Source: CAVVEQ01 sp963802095
GTDB lineage: Bacteria > Chloroflexota > Anaerolineae > Anaerolineales > Anaerolineaceae
Length of the DNA: 64,000 bases
Direction: 5' to 3'
Assembly: GCA_963802095.1 (NCBI GenBank)
Contig: CAWDHI010000005.1
Location: forward strand, 1 to 64,000
Shown one piece after another: positions 15,323 through 23,465 of this stretch; positions within the stretch are counted from its first letter, which is position 1, and every line of letters starts with the position of its first letter. The position numbers were made by a program, and so were the translations under genes. Under the pieces are notes generated by a model. The model worked only from the letters and a program-made list of their open reading frames with translations, made no database searches and was not told where the DNA came from.

Positions 15323-15850
15323 TTGGCATTTTCAAAGAAACATAAAGCTGAATTGCAGGTGCAATATACCCAATGGCTGGAACAGAGCCAGGCGGTTTTT
15401 GCAGCCTCATTTACATCCGTTACGGTGAAGGAAATCGAGGCGTTGCGAGCGAAAGCCCGCGAGGCTGGAGGCGAATTACATGTGGTTAAAAACACATTGA
15501 TCAGCCGCTCGATCACTGATGCCGGGTTGCCCCAGAGCGAGGTTTTTGAAGGCACATCCCTGGTGGGTTTCGCGTTCAACGACCCGCCCGCCCTGGCGAA
15601 GGTTCTTAACGAAGTCGCCACCAAGCAATCGGAACGATACACGCTGAAAGGCGGATATTTAGGGAAGGATCTTATCAGCGTCAACCAGGTGAAAGCGTTG
15701 GCCGATCTGCCTGCCCTACCCGTGATGCGTGCACGCCTGATGGGCTTGCTCAACACGCCTGCCACGCAGCTCGTCCGCACCCTTGCCGAACCTGCCCGCC
15801 GGATGGCTTACGTCATCAAGGCGCATTCCGAACAGCCACAGGCTGCCTAG
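15323..15850 (+). CDS. rplJ: 50S ribosomal protein L10
   Basis: 175 residues. Stalk base protein that carries L7/L12 dimers. FSKKHKAELQ start, VKNTLISRS and GTSLVGFAF rRNA-binding region, then the C-terminal helix for L12. TTG start at 15323 with a strong AAAGGAGGTGA seven bases before it. Expression should be limited by the preceding leader and terminator. Confidence 0.96.
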   Translation: MAFSKKHKAELQVQYTQWLEQSQAVFAASFTSVTVKEIEALRAKAREAGGELHVVKNTLISRSITDAGLPQSEVFEGTSLVGFAFNDPPALAKVLNEVATKQSERYTLKGGYLGKDLISVNQVKALADLPALPVMRARLMGLLNTPATQLVRTLAEPARRMAYVIKAHSEQPQAA

Positions 15851-15931
15851 GAAACCACCGGTCGACATGCCGGAGGGAACCTTCCTGGCAGTCGTAAGAA
15901 ATAATATTTTGAATAAAAGAGGAGTATTAAG

Positions 15932-16306
15932 ATGGCTGGTTTAGATAAATTAGTTGAAGAACTGAGCAAGCTCTCCGTGCTGGAAGCTGCTGAGCTTGTG
16001 AAAGCCCTGGAAGAAAAATGGGGTGTTTCTGCCGCTGCTGCTGTTGCCGTGGCTGCCCCTGCCGGCGCTGCTGCTGCTGAACCCGTTGAAGAAAAGACCG
16101 AGTTCGATGTTGTTCTTAAGGATCCCGGTCCCAAGAAGATCGAGGTCATCAAGGTTATCCGTCAACTCACCAACCTGGGCTTGGTGGAAGCCAAGACAAT
16201 GGCCGAAACTGCGGGCGCCAAAGTCCTCACCGGTGTTGCCAAGGCCGCTGCCGCTGACGCCAAGGAAAAACTCGAAGCTGCCGGCGGTGTTGTCGAAGTC
16301 GCCTAG
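15932..16306 (+). CDS. rplL: 50S ribosomal protein L7/L12
   Basis: 124 residues. N-terminal dimer domain, an Ala/Val-rich hinge (about residues 35-52), and a C-terminal factor-binding domain with LGLVEAKTMAE. Last gene of the translation cluster, followed by a strong terminator. The usual next genes, rpoB and rpoC, are absent here. Confidence 0.97.
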   Translation: MAGLDKLVEELSKLSVLEAAELVKALEEKWGVSAAAAVAVAAPAGAAAAEPVEEKTEFDVVLKDPGPKKIEVIKVIRQLTNLGLVEAKTMAETAGAKVLTGVAKAAAADAKEKLEAAGGVVEVA

Positions 16307-16321
16307 TTCTTTCGAGACCAA

Positions 16322-16348
16322 AAAGAGACGCGATGAGCGTCTCTTTTT
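16322..16348 (+). terminator. Rho-independent terminator after rplL
   Basis: AAAGAGACGC / GCGTCTCTTT, a perfect 10-bp stem with a 5-base loop and U-rich tail. The arm is also U-rich in reverse, so it may serve the converging lexA gene as well. Confidence 0.9.
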
Positions 16349-16368
16349 ATTTTTGTTGAAAGTCGAGG

Positions 16369-17040
16369 CTATCCAGCCAGCGGGGCGGAATGCACCTGGC
16401 GGACAACCATGACCACTTTGCCCATGATCTCCAGGGGGCGGGTCTTTTCGATATAGATGGGGGACATGGTCGGGTTCGCAGGCTGCAGGCGGTAACGATC
16501 CCCCTCTTTATAGAAATATTTCAGGGTGGTTTCATCCTTATCCGGCAGCCAGACAGCCACCATATCGCCGTTCTCGGCCACCCGGGAGGGCTTCATGATG
16601 ACGATATCTCCGTCGTTGATCATCGCATCCACCATTGAATCACCTTCCACCTGAAGAGCGAAGAGCTTATCGGAGCGCTCCCGTGATGGAAGAATGCTGG
16701 CAGCGATCTCGACGCTATCTTCGGAATTAAAGTAATCAAGATCGGAGGCGGGGACTGGGATGGGCTTTCCGGCGACAATACGACCCATGACGGGAATGCG
16801 AAGGACTTCCTTAAGGGTGTTGGCGACTACCCGGATGCTGCGAGAGATGTGCTTATCCCGGACAATGGCTCCGCGGGCTTCCAGTTTCTCCAGATAGAAA
16901 TCCACCAGTGAAGTGGATTTGACCCCGATCCTGTCCCCGATCTCGCGGATGGATGGTGAATACCCCGATTTTTCCTGAAAGCTGCTCAAAAACTCCAGGA
17001 TTCGGTGGAGCCTTTCCTCCATTTCCCTATCGCGTGTCAT
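16369..17040 (-). CDS. lexA: SOS repressor LexA
   Basis: 223 residues. Represses DNA-damage genes and cleaves itself with RecA. Winged HTH at about residues 28-70 and a complete S24 peptidase domain: cleavage site Ala90-Gly91 in RIVAGKP, nucleophile Ser135 in GDSM, and Lys174 in TTLKYF. The ATG at 17040 has AGGAGG seven bases upstream. Its own promoter contains an SOS box, so it should be autoregulated. It takes the place next to rplL where rpoB usually lies. Confidence 0.96.
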   Translation of the reverse strand: MTRDREMEERLHRILEFLSSFQEKSGYSPSIREIGDRIGVKSTSLVDFYLEKLEARGAIVRDKHISRSIRVVANTLKEVLRIPVMGRIVAGKPIPVPASDLDYFNSEDSVEIAASILPSRERSDKLFALQVEGDSMVDAMINDGDIVIMKPSRVAENGDMVAVWLPDKDETTLKYFYKEGDRYRLQPANPTMSPIYIEKTRPLEIMGKVVMVVRQVHSAPLAG

Positions 17041-17078
17041 GCCATCCTCCTGCCTTACACCTTTCGATTATTTGTTCT

Positions 17079-17107
17079 ATTATATATAAGAACAAACGTT
17101 CTGTCAA
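17079..17107 (-). promoter_or_regulatory. lexA promoter with SOS box in the spacer
   Basis: Minus strand: perfect TTGACA (17107-17102), 17-base spacer and perfect TATAAT (17084-17079). Within the spacer lies GAAC-AAAC-GTTC (17090-17101), which fits the Gram-positive-type LexA box GAACN4GTTC. An overlapping inverted repeat TTTGTTCT/AGAACAAA (17071-17096) also covers the -10. Confidence 0.9.
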
Positions 17108-17252
17108 TAAGCGCTCTTACGTAAGGATGTATGAAAATATTATCCCCAGAAAGTAAAAACGCGCAAATCAGAAATCTTTCTTTATGGAACGTTCCAGGGG
17201 ATCGTTTTCGATATAATCACTTCTGTAGACCTACATAGAACGGAGATAGAAC

Positions 17253-17657
17253 ATGGCAAAAGCAAGTGTGACCTGGTTTGGCGGGAAGAAATTTGTGGGT
17301 ACTGATTCCACGAACCATTCGGTGGTGCTTTCCACGCCTGATGAAGGCATTGGGATGAAGCCTTCCGATATGATGCTGGTGGCGCTGGCTTCCTGCACCT
17401 CAGTGGATGTGGTGGAAATCCTGGAAAAGAAGCGGTTGGACCTACGCGGGTTGGAGGTGGGGGTGACGGCTGAGCAGGACGCAGAACCTCCCTGGGCTTT
17501 TCGTAAGATCCACCTAACCTACACTATCACTGGTCAGGGAATCAAACCCAAAGATGCCGAACAAGCCATCCAGCTCTCTCAGGAGAAATATTGCTCGGTA
17601 GCGGCCACCCTGCGCGGCGTAGCGGAGATCACCTGGGAGTATAAATTGGTTGAGTAG
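17253..17657 (+). CDS. OsmC/Ohr-family peroxide reductase
   Basis: 134 residues. OsmC-fold proteins reduce organic hydroperoxides with two Cys. Both are present: ASCTSVDVVEIL (about residue 49) and KYCSVAATL (about 111). The family signature GMKPSDMMLVALASC is clear. A TATAAT at 17212-17217 and GGAGATAG before the ATG support this start. A GGAACGTTCC palindrome (17187-17196) lies just upstream of the -10 and could bind a regulator. Confidence 0.9.
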   Translation: MAKASVTWFGGKKFVGTDSTNHSVVLSTPDEGIGMKPSDMMLVALASCTSVDVVEILEKKRLDLRGLEVGVTAEQDAEPPWAFRKIHLTYTITGQGIKPKDAEQAIQLSQEKYCSVAATLRGVAEITWEYKLVE

Positions 17658-17720
17658 TTGAGTGGTTGAATGGTTGGCAAGTTGATAAGTTGGATAATTG
17701 GTTAGTTGAATTGCCGAATA
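17646..17720. repeat. Degenerate GTTGA-rich tandem repeat
   Basis: About 75 bases of loose 8-11-base repeats built on GTTGA/GGTTG, with an almost complete lack of C on this strand. It starts at the osmC stop codon. Probably replication slippage; no function seen. Confidence 0.5.
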
Positions 17721-17775
17721 GTTTAAAGAAATGTTTCTTGGGGAGTAATTGCTATGTTGCCTTCCCGAATAAACA

Positions 17776-18012
17776 TCAGCGGTTCATCATTTTTACGATA
17801 ACGTTCAAGACAATCGTCAAAAGGATGCTCACGACGATCGATAGAAGGATGGGAAAGAAGCAGGTCATATTGCCCACCTGGAAAGTGAACATACCTGAAG
17901 GGAATTTCTCTATACCGGGGATCTTACTGACAGCCCAGATCAGAGCGCCTGTAATTAGCAATCCGATCCCGAGGAACATTACCCAGCGGGCAACTACTTC
18001 CAAGTTAGCCAT
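17776..18012 (-). CDS. DUF2905 family small membrane protein
   Basis: 78 residues. Two membrane helices (about 8-30 and 50-75) with the intervening FPSGMFTFQVGNMTCFFPI, matching the DUF2905 pattern of a Gly/Phe-rich link and a NxxxxxPI turn. Function unknown. A lone gene, divergent from the nicotinate phosphoribosyltransferase-like gene. The ATG at 18012 has no clear ribosome site. Confidence 0.75.
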   Translation of the reverse strand: MANLEVVARWVMFLGIGLLITGALIWAVSKIPGIEKFPSGMFTFQVGNMTCFFPILLSIVVSILLTIVLNVIVKMMNR

Positions 18013-18094
18013 AGGATCATTTTAATCCAAATGCGGTATGACCGCGTAGAATTTTTGGTGTATTATTTATTTCATCAATTTCCCGGGAGGATGA

Positions 18095-19438
18095 ATGAGC
18101 ATTTTTGACCACCAACGCCTGACGAACAGCACCTTTAAACTGGATATCGAGCGTATGCGGCAGGGATGGTACACCGACAAGTACTTCGTGAATGTTGCGG
18201 TGATGCTTTCTGCGCTATCCAAAGAAGGATATACCCTCGCAGGCAAGTTTTCGGGGATCCCTGCGCACTTAAAAGAAGCGAAGATCTACCCCGGCGACCT
18301 GGAGGTGGAGATGCAATGGTTCACCCGCCGGGCTGGCACAACCCTGGTGGTGGGGGTGGATAAAGCCCTGGCCATGCTGCGCCACTGCACCGGGTATTGG
18401 GAGAAGGATCGCTTCATCGATACTTCAGATAACCTGGAGGTTTGGGCGGTGCATGATGGCTGCAAAGTGCATTACGATGGCGACCCGGAACACATCCAGC
18501 CGGTCTTAAAAGTGCGCGGTCGCTACCGGGATTTTGCGATCCTGGAGACACCCACGCTGGGCATCCTGGCTCGTGCAAGCCGGGTGGCTACCAATGTTTT
18601 GGAAACCCTGGTGGCCGCGCATGGAAAACCGATGCTCTTTTTCCCTGCGCGGTTCGATATCCACGAGGTGCAGGCAGGCGATGGATATGCCTACAACATT
18701 GCTGTGCAGCGCTTCAACCTGGACCACTCCAGCACCCTTGGTTCAGCAATTTCGACGGACGCCCAGGGTGATTGGTGGGGCGGCATGGGCGGCGGCACTG
18801 TTGCGCACGCGGCGATCGCAGCTTTTTTGGGGGATACCGCCCAATCCATGGTGGCTTTCTCGCACACCCTGCCGGGGAGCATCCCAAGAATTGCCCTGGT
18901 GGATTTTAATAACGATTGCGTGCGCGACTCGCTGAAGGTCTGCTGTGCAATGTTCCAGGAATACAGCCGCCTTCTGGACGAGGGAAAGCTGGAAGAGGCG
19001 GATTGTTTCAAGTTATACGGGGTGCGGCTGGATACAGGCGGCTCATTGCGGGATGTTTCGGTCCCGCCATTGGGCGACCCATCGCTGGACCTGGGCGTGA
19101 CCCCGCGGCTGGTGTTCAACGTCCGCAATGCGCTGGATAATGAATGGGAGACCTGGGATATACCCGCAGCATGGCGGGACCGGGCAAGGGATTATTGCCG
19201 CCAGGTGAAGATTGTGGTTTCGGGGGGATTCAACGCTGAGCGTATCATCCGTTTTGAAAAACTGAAGGTGCCGGTGGATATATACGCGGTCGGCTCCTCA
19301 CTTTTCGACAACCACGCCAACACGGTTACGGATTTCACTGCAGATGTTGTGCGAGTAAAGGTTGGCGGAGAATGGATCGATATGGCCAAGGTAGGCAGGC
19401 GCGCCTGCGAAAACCCCGAGCTTGAAAGGGTCTGGTAA
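18095..19438 (+). CDS. Nicotinate phosphoribosyltransferase-like protein
   Basis: 447 residues. The enzyme makes nicotinate mononucleotide from nicotinate and PRPP in NAD salvage. Family blocks in order: TDKYF near the N-terminus (about residue 30), HCTGYW, FFPARFDIHE, the Gly-rich GGGTVAHAAI, VDFNNDC, VRLDTGG and VVSGGFNAERI, then YAVGSSLFDN near the C-terminus. GGGAGG lies four bases before the ATG. It is a divergent branch (GT for the usual GT(M/F)PHA context is altered), so the exact substrate is less certain than the fold. Monocistronic by spacing. Confidence 0.83.
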   Translation: MSIFDHQRLTNSTFKLDIERMRQGWYTDKYFVNVAVMLSALSKEGYTLAGKFSGIPAHLKEAKIYPGDLEVEMQWFTRRAGTTLVVGVDKALAMLRHCTGYWEKDRFIDTSDNLEVWAVHDGCKVHYDGDPEHIQPVLKVRGRYRDFAILETPTLGILARASRVATNVLETLVAAHGKPMLFFPARFDIHEVQAGDGYAYNIAVQRFNLDHSSTLGSAISTDAQGDWWGGMGGGTVAHAAIAAFLGDTAQSMVAFSHTLPGSIPRIALVDFNNDCVRDSLKVCCAMFQEYSRLLDEGKLEEADCFKLYGVRLDTGGSLRDVSVPPLGDPSLDLGVTPRLVFNVRNALDNEWETWDIPAAWRDRARDYCRQVKIVVSGGFNAERIIRFEKLKVPVDIYAVGSSLFDNHANTVTDFTADVVRVKVGGEWIDMAKVGRRACENPELERVW

Positions 19439-19495
19439 GGTTGGTTTTTGGTGCATTATTTGGTTCAAAGCGCCTGGTCACCGGGAAAATTTAAG

Positions 19496-19524
19496 TTGTC
19501 ATACAATTGAAAAAATGCTATAAA
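19496..19524 (+). promoter_or_regulatory. hppA promoter
   Basis: TTGTCA (19496-19501), 17-base spacer, TATAAA (19519-19524). The leader to the hppA ATG would be about 110 bases; no known riboswitch was recognised in it. Confidence 0.6.
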
Positions 19525-19640
19525 TAGATGTCCTTCAGACTGGAATCTTTCGCATAATTGGTTCTTCCATAACCTTATTATTTACTCCTCACCGAAACCT
19601 GGATGTTTCCGTCTGAAAAAATTTATTTAAAGGAGATGAT

Positions 19641-21965
19641 ATGGAATTGGATATTTTGGGAATGGGGTCAAGACTAGGCCTGAATAATTTTGAACAAATT
19701 GCCATGGTCGTCGTTCTTGCCACCGCTGTCTTCAGCCTCATTTATGCGGCCTGGTTGAGAAAGGGTGTCCTGAAGAAGGACAAAGGCACGGAGAAAATGC
19801 AGGAAGTCTGGAACGCGATCCGCGTCGGTGCGGATGCCTACCTTTCCAAACAACTGCGCACCATCCTGCCTTTCATCGTGGTCATGGCTCTGGCGCTGTT
19901 CCTGAGCGTCTATGTCGTTCCGCCTACGGCAGAGGCAACCGAAATGTTCCCTGAAAATACAACCACCATAATTGCTGTTGGCAGGATGCTCGCCTTCATC
20001 GCCGGGGCAAGTTTCTCGATGATGGTGGGACAATACGGCATGCGCATGGCCATCCAGGCCAATGTTCGCGCCGCATCGGCATCCAGACGAAGCTTTACCG
20101 AAGCACTCTCCATTGCATATTATTCCGGCACCTATACCGGTATGCTGACGGATGGATTGGGCTTGATGGGTGGAACGGTCATTTTCATCATTTTTGGCGC
20201 AGCCTCCCCAGATGTGCTGCTCGGGTTTGGCTTCGGCGGTACCCTGATCGCGCTCTTCATGCGCGTTGGCGGTGGCATTTATACCAAGGCTGCGGATGTT
20301 GGCGCAGACCTGGTGGGAAAGGTGGAAGTTGGCGTGCCGGAGGATGACCCCCGCAACGCGGCTGTGATCGCCGACCTGGTGGGCGATAACGTAGGTGATT
20401 GCGCCGGTATGGCAGCCGATATTTTCGAAAGCTACGAGGTCACCATTGTATCTGCGCTGATCCTCGGACTGGCGCTGATGGAAGTGGATCCGACCCACAG
20501 CATCAAGTGGATCATCTATCCACTGATCATTCGCGCCATCGGTGTGATCAGTTCTATCCTCGGGACCTTCACTGTTCCCATCTGGGAGACCATCCCGATC
20601 AAATTCCTGCGCGCACATGATGCAGAAGAATCCATGTTCCGCTCCTACGAAGTTTCCAGCGTGAACACAGTGATATGGTCTTTCCTGGTTGCCTGGTTAT
20701 ATGCCAATGACTGGCGCCTGGCCATGCTGACCAGTATCGGTGTTGGCCTGGCAGTGGCATTCAATCCGCTCACTTCATATTTCACGTCCACTAAACGGGC
20801 TCCAGTGAGGGAAGTGGTGAAATCAACCAAAACCGGGACAGCGACCACCATCCTTTCCGGGCTCTCGCTCGGCATGGAATCATCCGTATGGGCCACTCTG
20901 ATCATCGGCGTTTCCTTCGTTTTTGCCATCGTGCTTTATCGTGACATGCCCCCGATCTACACTCTGTATGGTATTGCCATGATCGGTATCGGCATGCTCA
21001 GCCATACCGGTAACAACGTGGCCATGGATTCCTACGGGCCGATCGCTGATAATGCCAACGGGATAGGCGAAATGGCCTGGCACGGGATGGAAGATGAAGA
21101 AACAAAAAAAGCCCGGCAGATCATGGCAGATCTGGATGCGGTGGGAAACACCACCAAGGCGATCACCAAGGGCGTTGCCATCGCTTCGGCGGTCATCGCC
21201 GCGGTGAGCCTGTTCGCATCCTACATCACCGATGTTAGCAAGGTGCAATCAGCCATGGGTGCGCCGGTGATGGATTCCATCCGCATTTCCGCCCCGATGA
21301 TCTTTGTCGGCTTCCTGATCGGGGGTGCTCTGCCCTGGCTCTTCAGCGCATTTGCCATCCGAGCAGTCAGCAGGGCGGCTGGGGAGATCGTTGAGGAAGT
21401 CAGAAGACAGTTCCGCATCCCCGGCATCATGGAGGGAACGGTCACCCCGGATTATGCCCAGGTGGTTGGAATATCCACCCGCTCCGCGCAGAAGGAACTT
21501 CTCCCGCTGGCGATCATCGCGGCGATCACACCGCTTGTTGTCGGCCTGGCACTGGGAGTGGAAGCCCTCGGCGGATTCCTGGCTGGTGTGATCCTCAGCG
21601 GCCAATTACTGGCGGTCTTCATGTCCAACGCCGGTGGCGCATGGGATAATGCCAAGAAGTCCATCGAGGATGAACCTGTGAACCTGAAAGCCAACACCGG
21701 GAAGGGCTCCGAACGGCATAAATCAGGTGTGGTTGGCGATACCATTGGCGATCCGTTAAAGGATACCGCAGGCCCGGCGCTCAACCCGATGATAAAGGTG
21801 GTGAACCTGATCAGCCTTCTGGCTGCGCCGCTCATCGTGCGCTACGCCGAAAACGCGGTGGCGGAATATATCGTCGCCGGCTTGCTGCTGATCGCGGTCA
21901 TTTGGGCGATTTTACAGAGCAAGAGAGCCCCCGCCGAGCTGGCCGAAAATACCCTCAAGGGTTAG
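19641..21965 (+). CDS. hppA: Membrane-bound proton-translocating pyrophosphatase
   Basis: 774 residues with about 16 membrane helices. Couples pyrophosphate hydrolysis to H+ export. The catalytic loop is intact: GGGIYTKAADVGADLVGKVE (from about residue 210) and DDPRNAAVIADLVGDNVGDC. The subtype-deciding position reads GNTTKAIT (about 503), with Lys and Thr as in the K+-independent, H+-pumping class, not the Ala/Gly of K+-dependent enzymes. AAAGGAG precedes the ATG. A strong terminator follows. It would save energy in an organism with a low ATP yield. Confidence 0.97.
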   Translation: MELDILGMGSRLGLNNFEQIAMVVVLATAVFSLIYAAWLRKGVLKKDKGTEKMQEVWNAIRVGADAYLSKQLRTILPFIVVMALALFLSVYVVPPTAEATEMFPENTTTIIAVGRMLAFIAGASFSMMVGQYGMRMAIQANVRAASASRRSFTEALSIAYYSGTYTGMLTDGLGLMGGTVIFIIFGAASPDVLLGFGFGGTLIALFMRVGGGIYTKAADVGADLVGKVEVGVPEDDPRNAAVIADLVGDNVGDCAGMAADIFESYEVTIVSALILGLALMEVDPTHSIKWIIYPLIIRAIGVISSILGTFTVPIWETIPIKFLRAHDAEESMFRSYEVSSVNTVIWSFLVAWLYANDWRLAMLTSIGVGLAVAFNPLTSYFTSTKRAPVREVVKSTKTGTATTILSGLSLGMESSVWATLIIGVSFVFAIVLYRDMPPIYTLYGIAMIGIGMLSHTGNNVAMDSYGPIADNANGIGEMAWHGMEDEETKKARQIMADLDAVGNTTKAITKGVAIASAVIAAVSLFASYITDVSKVQSAMGAPVMDSIRISAPMIFVGFLIGGALPWLFSAFAIRAVSRAAGEIVEEVRRQFRIPGIMEGTVTPDYAQVVGISTRSAQKELLPLAIIAAITPLVVGLALGVEALGGFLAGVILSGQLLAVFMSNAGGAWDNAKKSIEDEPVNLKANTGKGSERHKSGVVGDTIGDPLKDTAGPALNPMIKVVNLISLLAAPLIVRYAENAVAEYIVAGLLLIAVIWAILQSKRAPAELAENTLKG

Positions 21966-21988
21966 TAACCTGCAATATAGTTAAGGTC

Positions 21989-22015
21989 AAGGCGCCCACT
22001 CCGGGCGCCTTTTCT
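21989..22015 (+). terminator. Rho-independent terminator after hppA
   Basis: Perfect 9-bp stem AAGGCGCCC / GGGCGCCTT, 5-base loop, then a U-rich run. Confidence 0.9.
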
Positions 22016-22077
22016 TACCTGCTTCACGGCGAAACGGTTAGAATTCAACCGAAATAAATAAAAATAGGAATAATGAA

Positions 22078-22866
22078 GTGACTATGGATAAAAAACCACA
22101 CATCCTGGTGACGAACGACGATGGCGTGAACGCGCCCGGGTTGCTGGCATTGGCGAAAGAAATGCGAAAGATCGGCGAGGTGACCGTACTGGCACCCGAC
22201 CGCAACTGGAGCGCCTCGGGGCACGTGAAGACCATGCACCGCCCTTTGCGCGTTCGGCATACCACGCTGGCAGACGGAAGTGCGGCATTTTGCAGCGACG
22301 GTGCCCCCTCGGATTGCGTCGCCCTAGCCATCCTTGGTTTCATTGAGTCCTCGCTGGACCTGGTGGTTTCGGGGATCAACCCGAATGCCAATGTGGGTCA
22401 CGACGTGACCTACTCGGGCACGGTGACGGCGGCAATGGAGGCGGCAATTTCGGGCATCCCGAGCATTGCGGTATCGCTCGATAGCCCCGAGCATTCCAGC
22501 GGACCCTTTGATTTCAAGCCTGCGGCCAGGGCAGCCAGGAAAGCCGCTCTGCTCTTATTGAAGAAGGATTTTCCTACCGGGACGCTGCTGAACCTGAACG
22601 TACCGGGCATCCCGGAAGGGGAGATCAAAGGCTGGAAGGTCACCCGCCAGGGTCAGCGCATCTACCGGGATAAGCTTGTGAAGCGGGAAGACCCGCGCGG
22701 GAAGCCATATTACTGGATCGGCGGGGAGGCTCCCACCGGCGTCGAAGAAGAGGATACCGATTTCGGAGCGATCAAGCAGGGTTTCATCTCGGTTACCCCC
22801 ATCCAGCTTGACCTGACGGACATGGACGCGCTGGCCTTGCTGCAAAGCTGGAAATGGCGCGGCTGA
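22078..22866 (+). CDS. surE: 5'-nucleotidase SurE
   Basis: 262 residues from GTG 22078, or 260 from ATG 22084; neither has a strong ribosome site. SurE is a metal-dependent phosphatase acting on nucleoside monophosphates. Metal ligands are in LVTNDDGVNAPG, and ADRNWSASG-type residues appear as PDRNWSASG. PSDCVALA and SGINPNANVGHDVTYSGTV complete the active site. Single gene by spacing, in the same direction as the downstream CBS gene. Confidence 0.95.
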   Translation: MTMDKKPHILVTNDDGVNAPGLLALAKEMRKIGEVTVLAPDRNWSASGHVKTMHRPLRVRHTTLADGSAAFCSDGAPSDCVALAILGFIESSLDLVVSGINPNANVGHDVTYSGTVTAAMEAAISGIPSIAVSLDSPEHSSGPFDFKPAARAARKAALLLLKKDFPTGTLLNLNVPGIPEGEIKGWKVTRQGQRIYRDKLVKREDPRGKPYYWIGGEAPTGVEEEDTDFGAIKQGFISVTPIQLDLTDMDALALLQSWKWRG

Positions 22867-22918
22867 CCGTGCTACAATAATCACAGAGTAATCCATCCCA
22901 CTATAACGGAGAGTATCC

Positions 22919-23338
22919 ATGAAATCCAGCGTACGAGATTGGATGATCAACCTGATCTTATTCATAGACCCGGAAGCTCCGGTGACGGAAGCGCTCGCCT
23001 TGATGCGCAGGCGCTATGTGGACAGCCTGATCGTCAGTAAATCCGCAGACAGCCCGGAGTATGGGATCATCACCACCATCGATATCTGCGACAAGATCGT
23101 TGCGCAAAGCCAGAACCCTTCGAAGGTAAAGGTGAAGGAGATCATGCACACGCCGGTAGTGATGGTGCCCGAAACGATGACCGTGCAGGAGTGCGCCGCG
23201 AAGATGAAGGAGATGCGCATTCATCACCTGCCGGTGGTGGATGAAAAAGGCGGCCTGGTGGGAATGATCGCCGCCACCGACTTCCTGGTGGTGGCCGAAT
23301 CTTTTGGCTATGGCGGGGCGGAGCGTGCGCTGACATAA
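22919..23338 (+). CDS. CBS-domain pair protein
   Basis: 139 residues forming two CBS motifs (about 9-62 and 74-130), which together bind an adenine nucleotide. TTIDICDKIV and AATDFLVVAESF are the signature ends of each motif. No output domain. A TACAAT -10-like box (22873-22878) and GGAGAG before the ATG are visible. Partner unknown. Confidence 0.88.
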   Translation: MKSSVRDWMINLILFIDPEAPVTEALALMRRRYVDSLIVSKSADSPEYGIITTIDICDKIVAQSQNPSKVKVKEIMHTPVVMVPETMTVQECAAKMKEMRIHHLPVVDEKGGLVGMIAATDFLVVAESFGYGGAERALT

Positions 23339-23363
23339 CCTCTGACGGTACGAATAAACCAAG

Positions 23364-23391
23364 AATAGCCGGCCTGCCCGGCTATTTTTAT
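23364..23391 (+). terminator. Rho-independent terminator after the CBS gene
   Basis: Perfect 9-bp stem AATAGCCGG / CCGGCTATT with loop CCTGC and a following TTTATT tail. Confidence 0.88.
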
Positions 23392-23465
23392 TGCTTTTGT
23401 CTTTCTTAAGAGAATCCTTAACAACGGGTACAGGGAGGAGAGACCCCTTTGGTATAATTCCGGCG

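Noticed and set aside
17187..17196. GGAACGTTCC before the OsmC gene as a second LexA box
   Set aside because: The LexA box needs four bases between GAAC and GTTC; here there are none.
17646..17720. Small gene in the GTTGA-rich tract
   Set aside because: The tract is low-complexity with no ribosome site and no conserved frame.
19674..20618. 314-codon frame on the minus strand inside hppA
   Set aside because: Shadow of hppA, His/Asp-rich without motifs.
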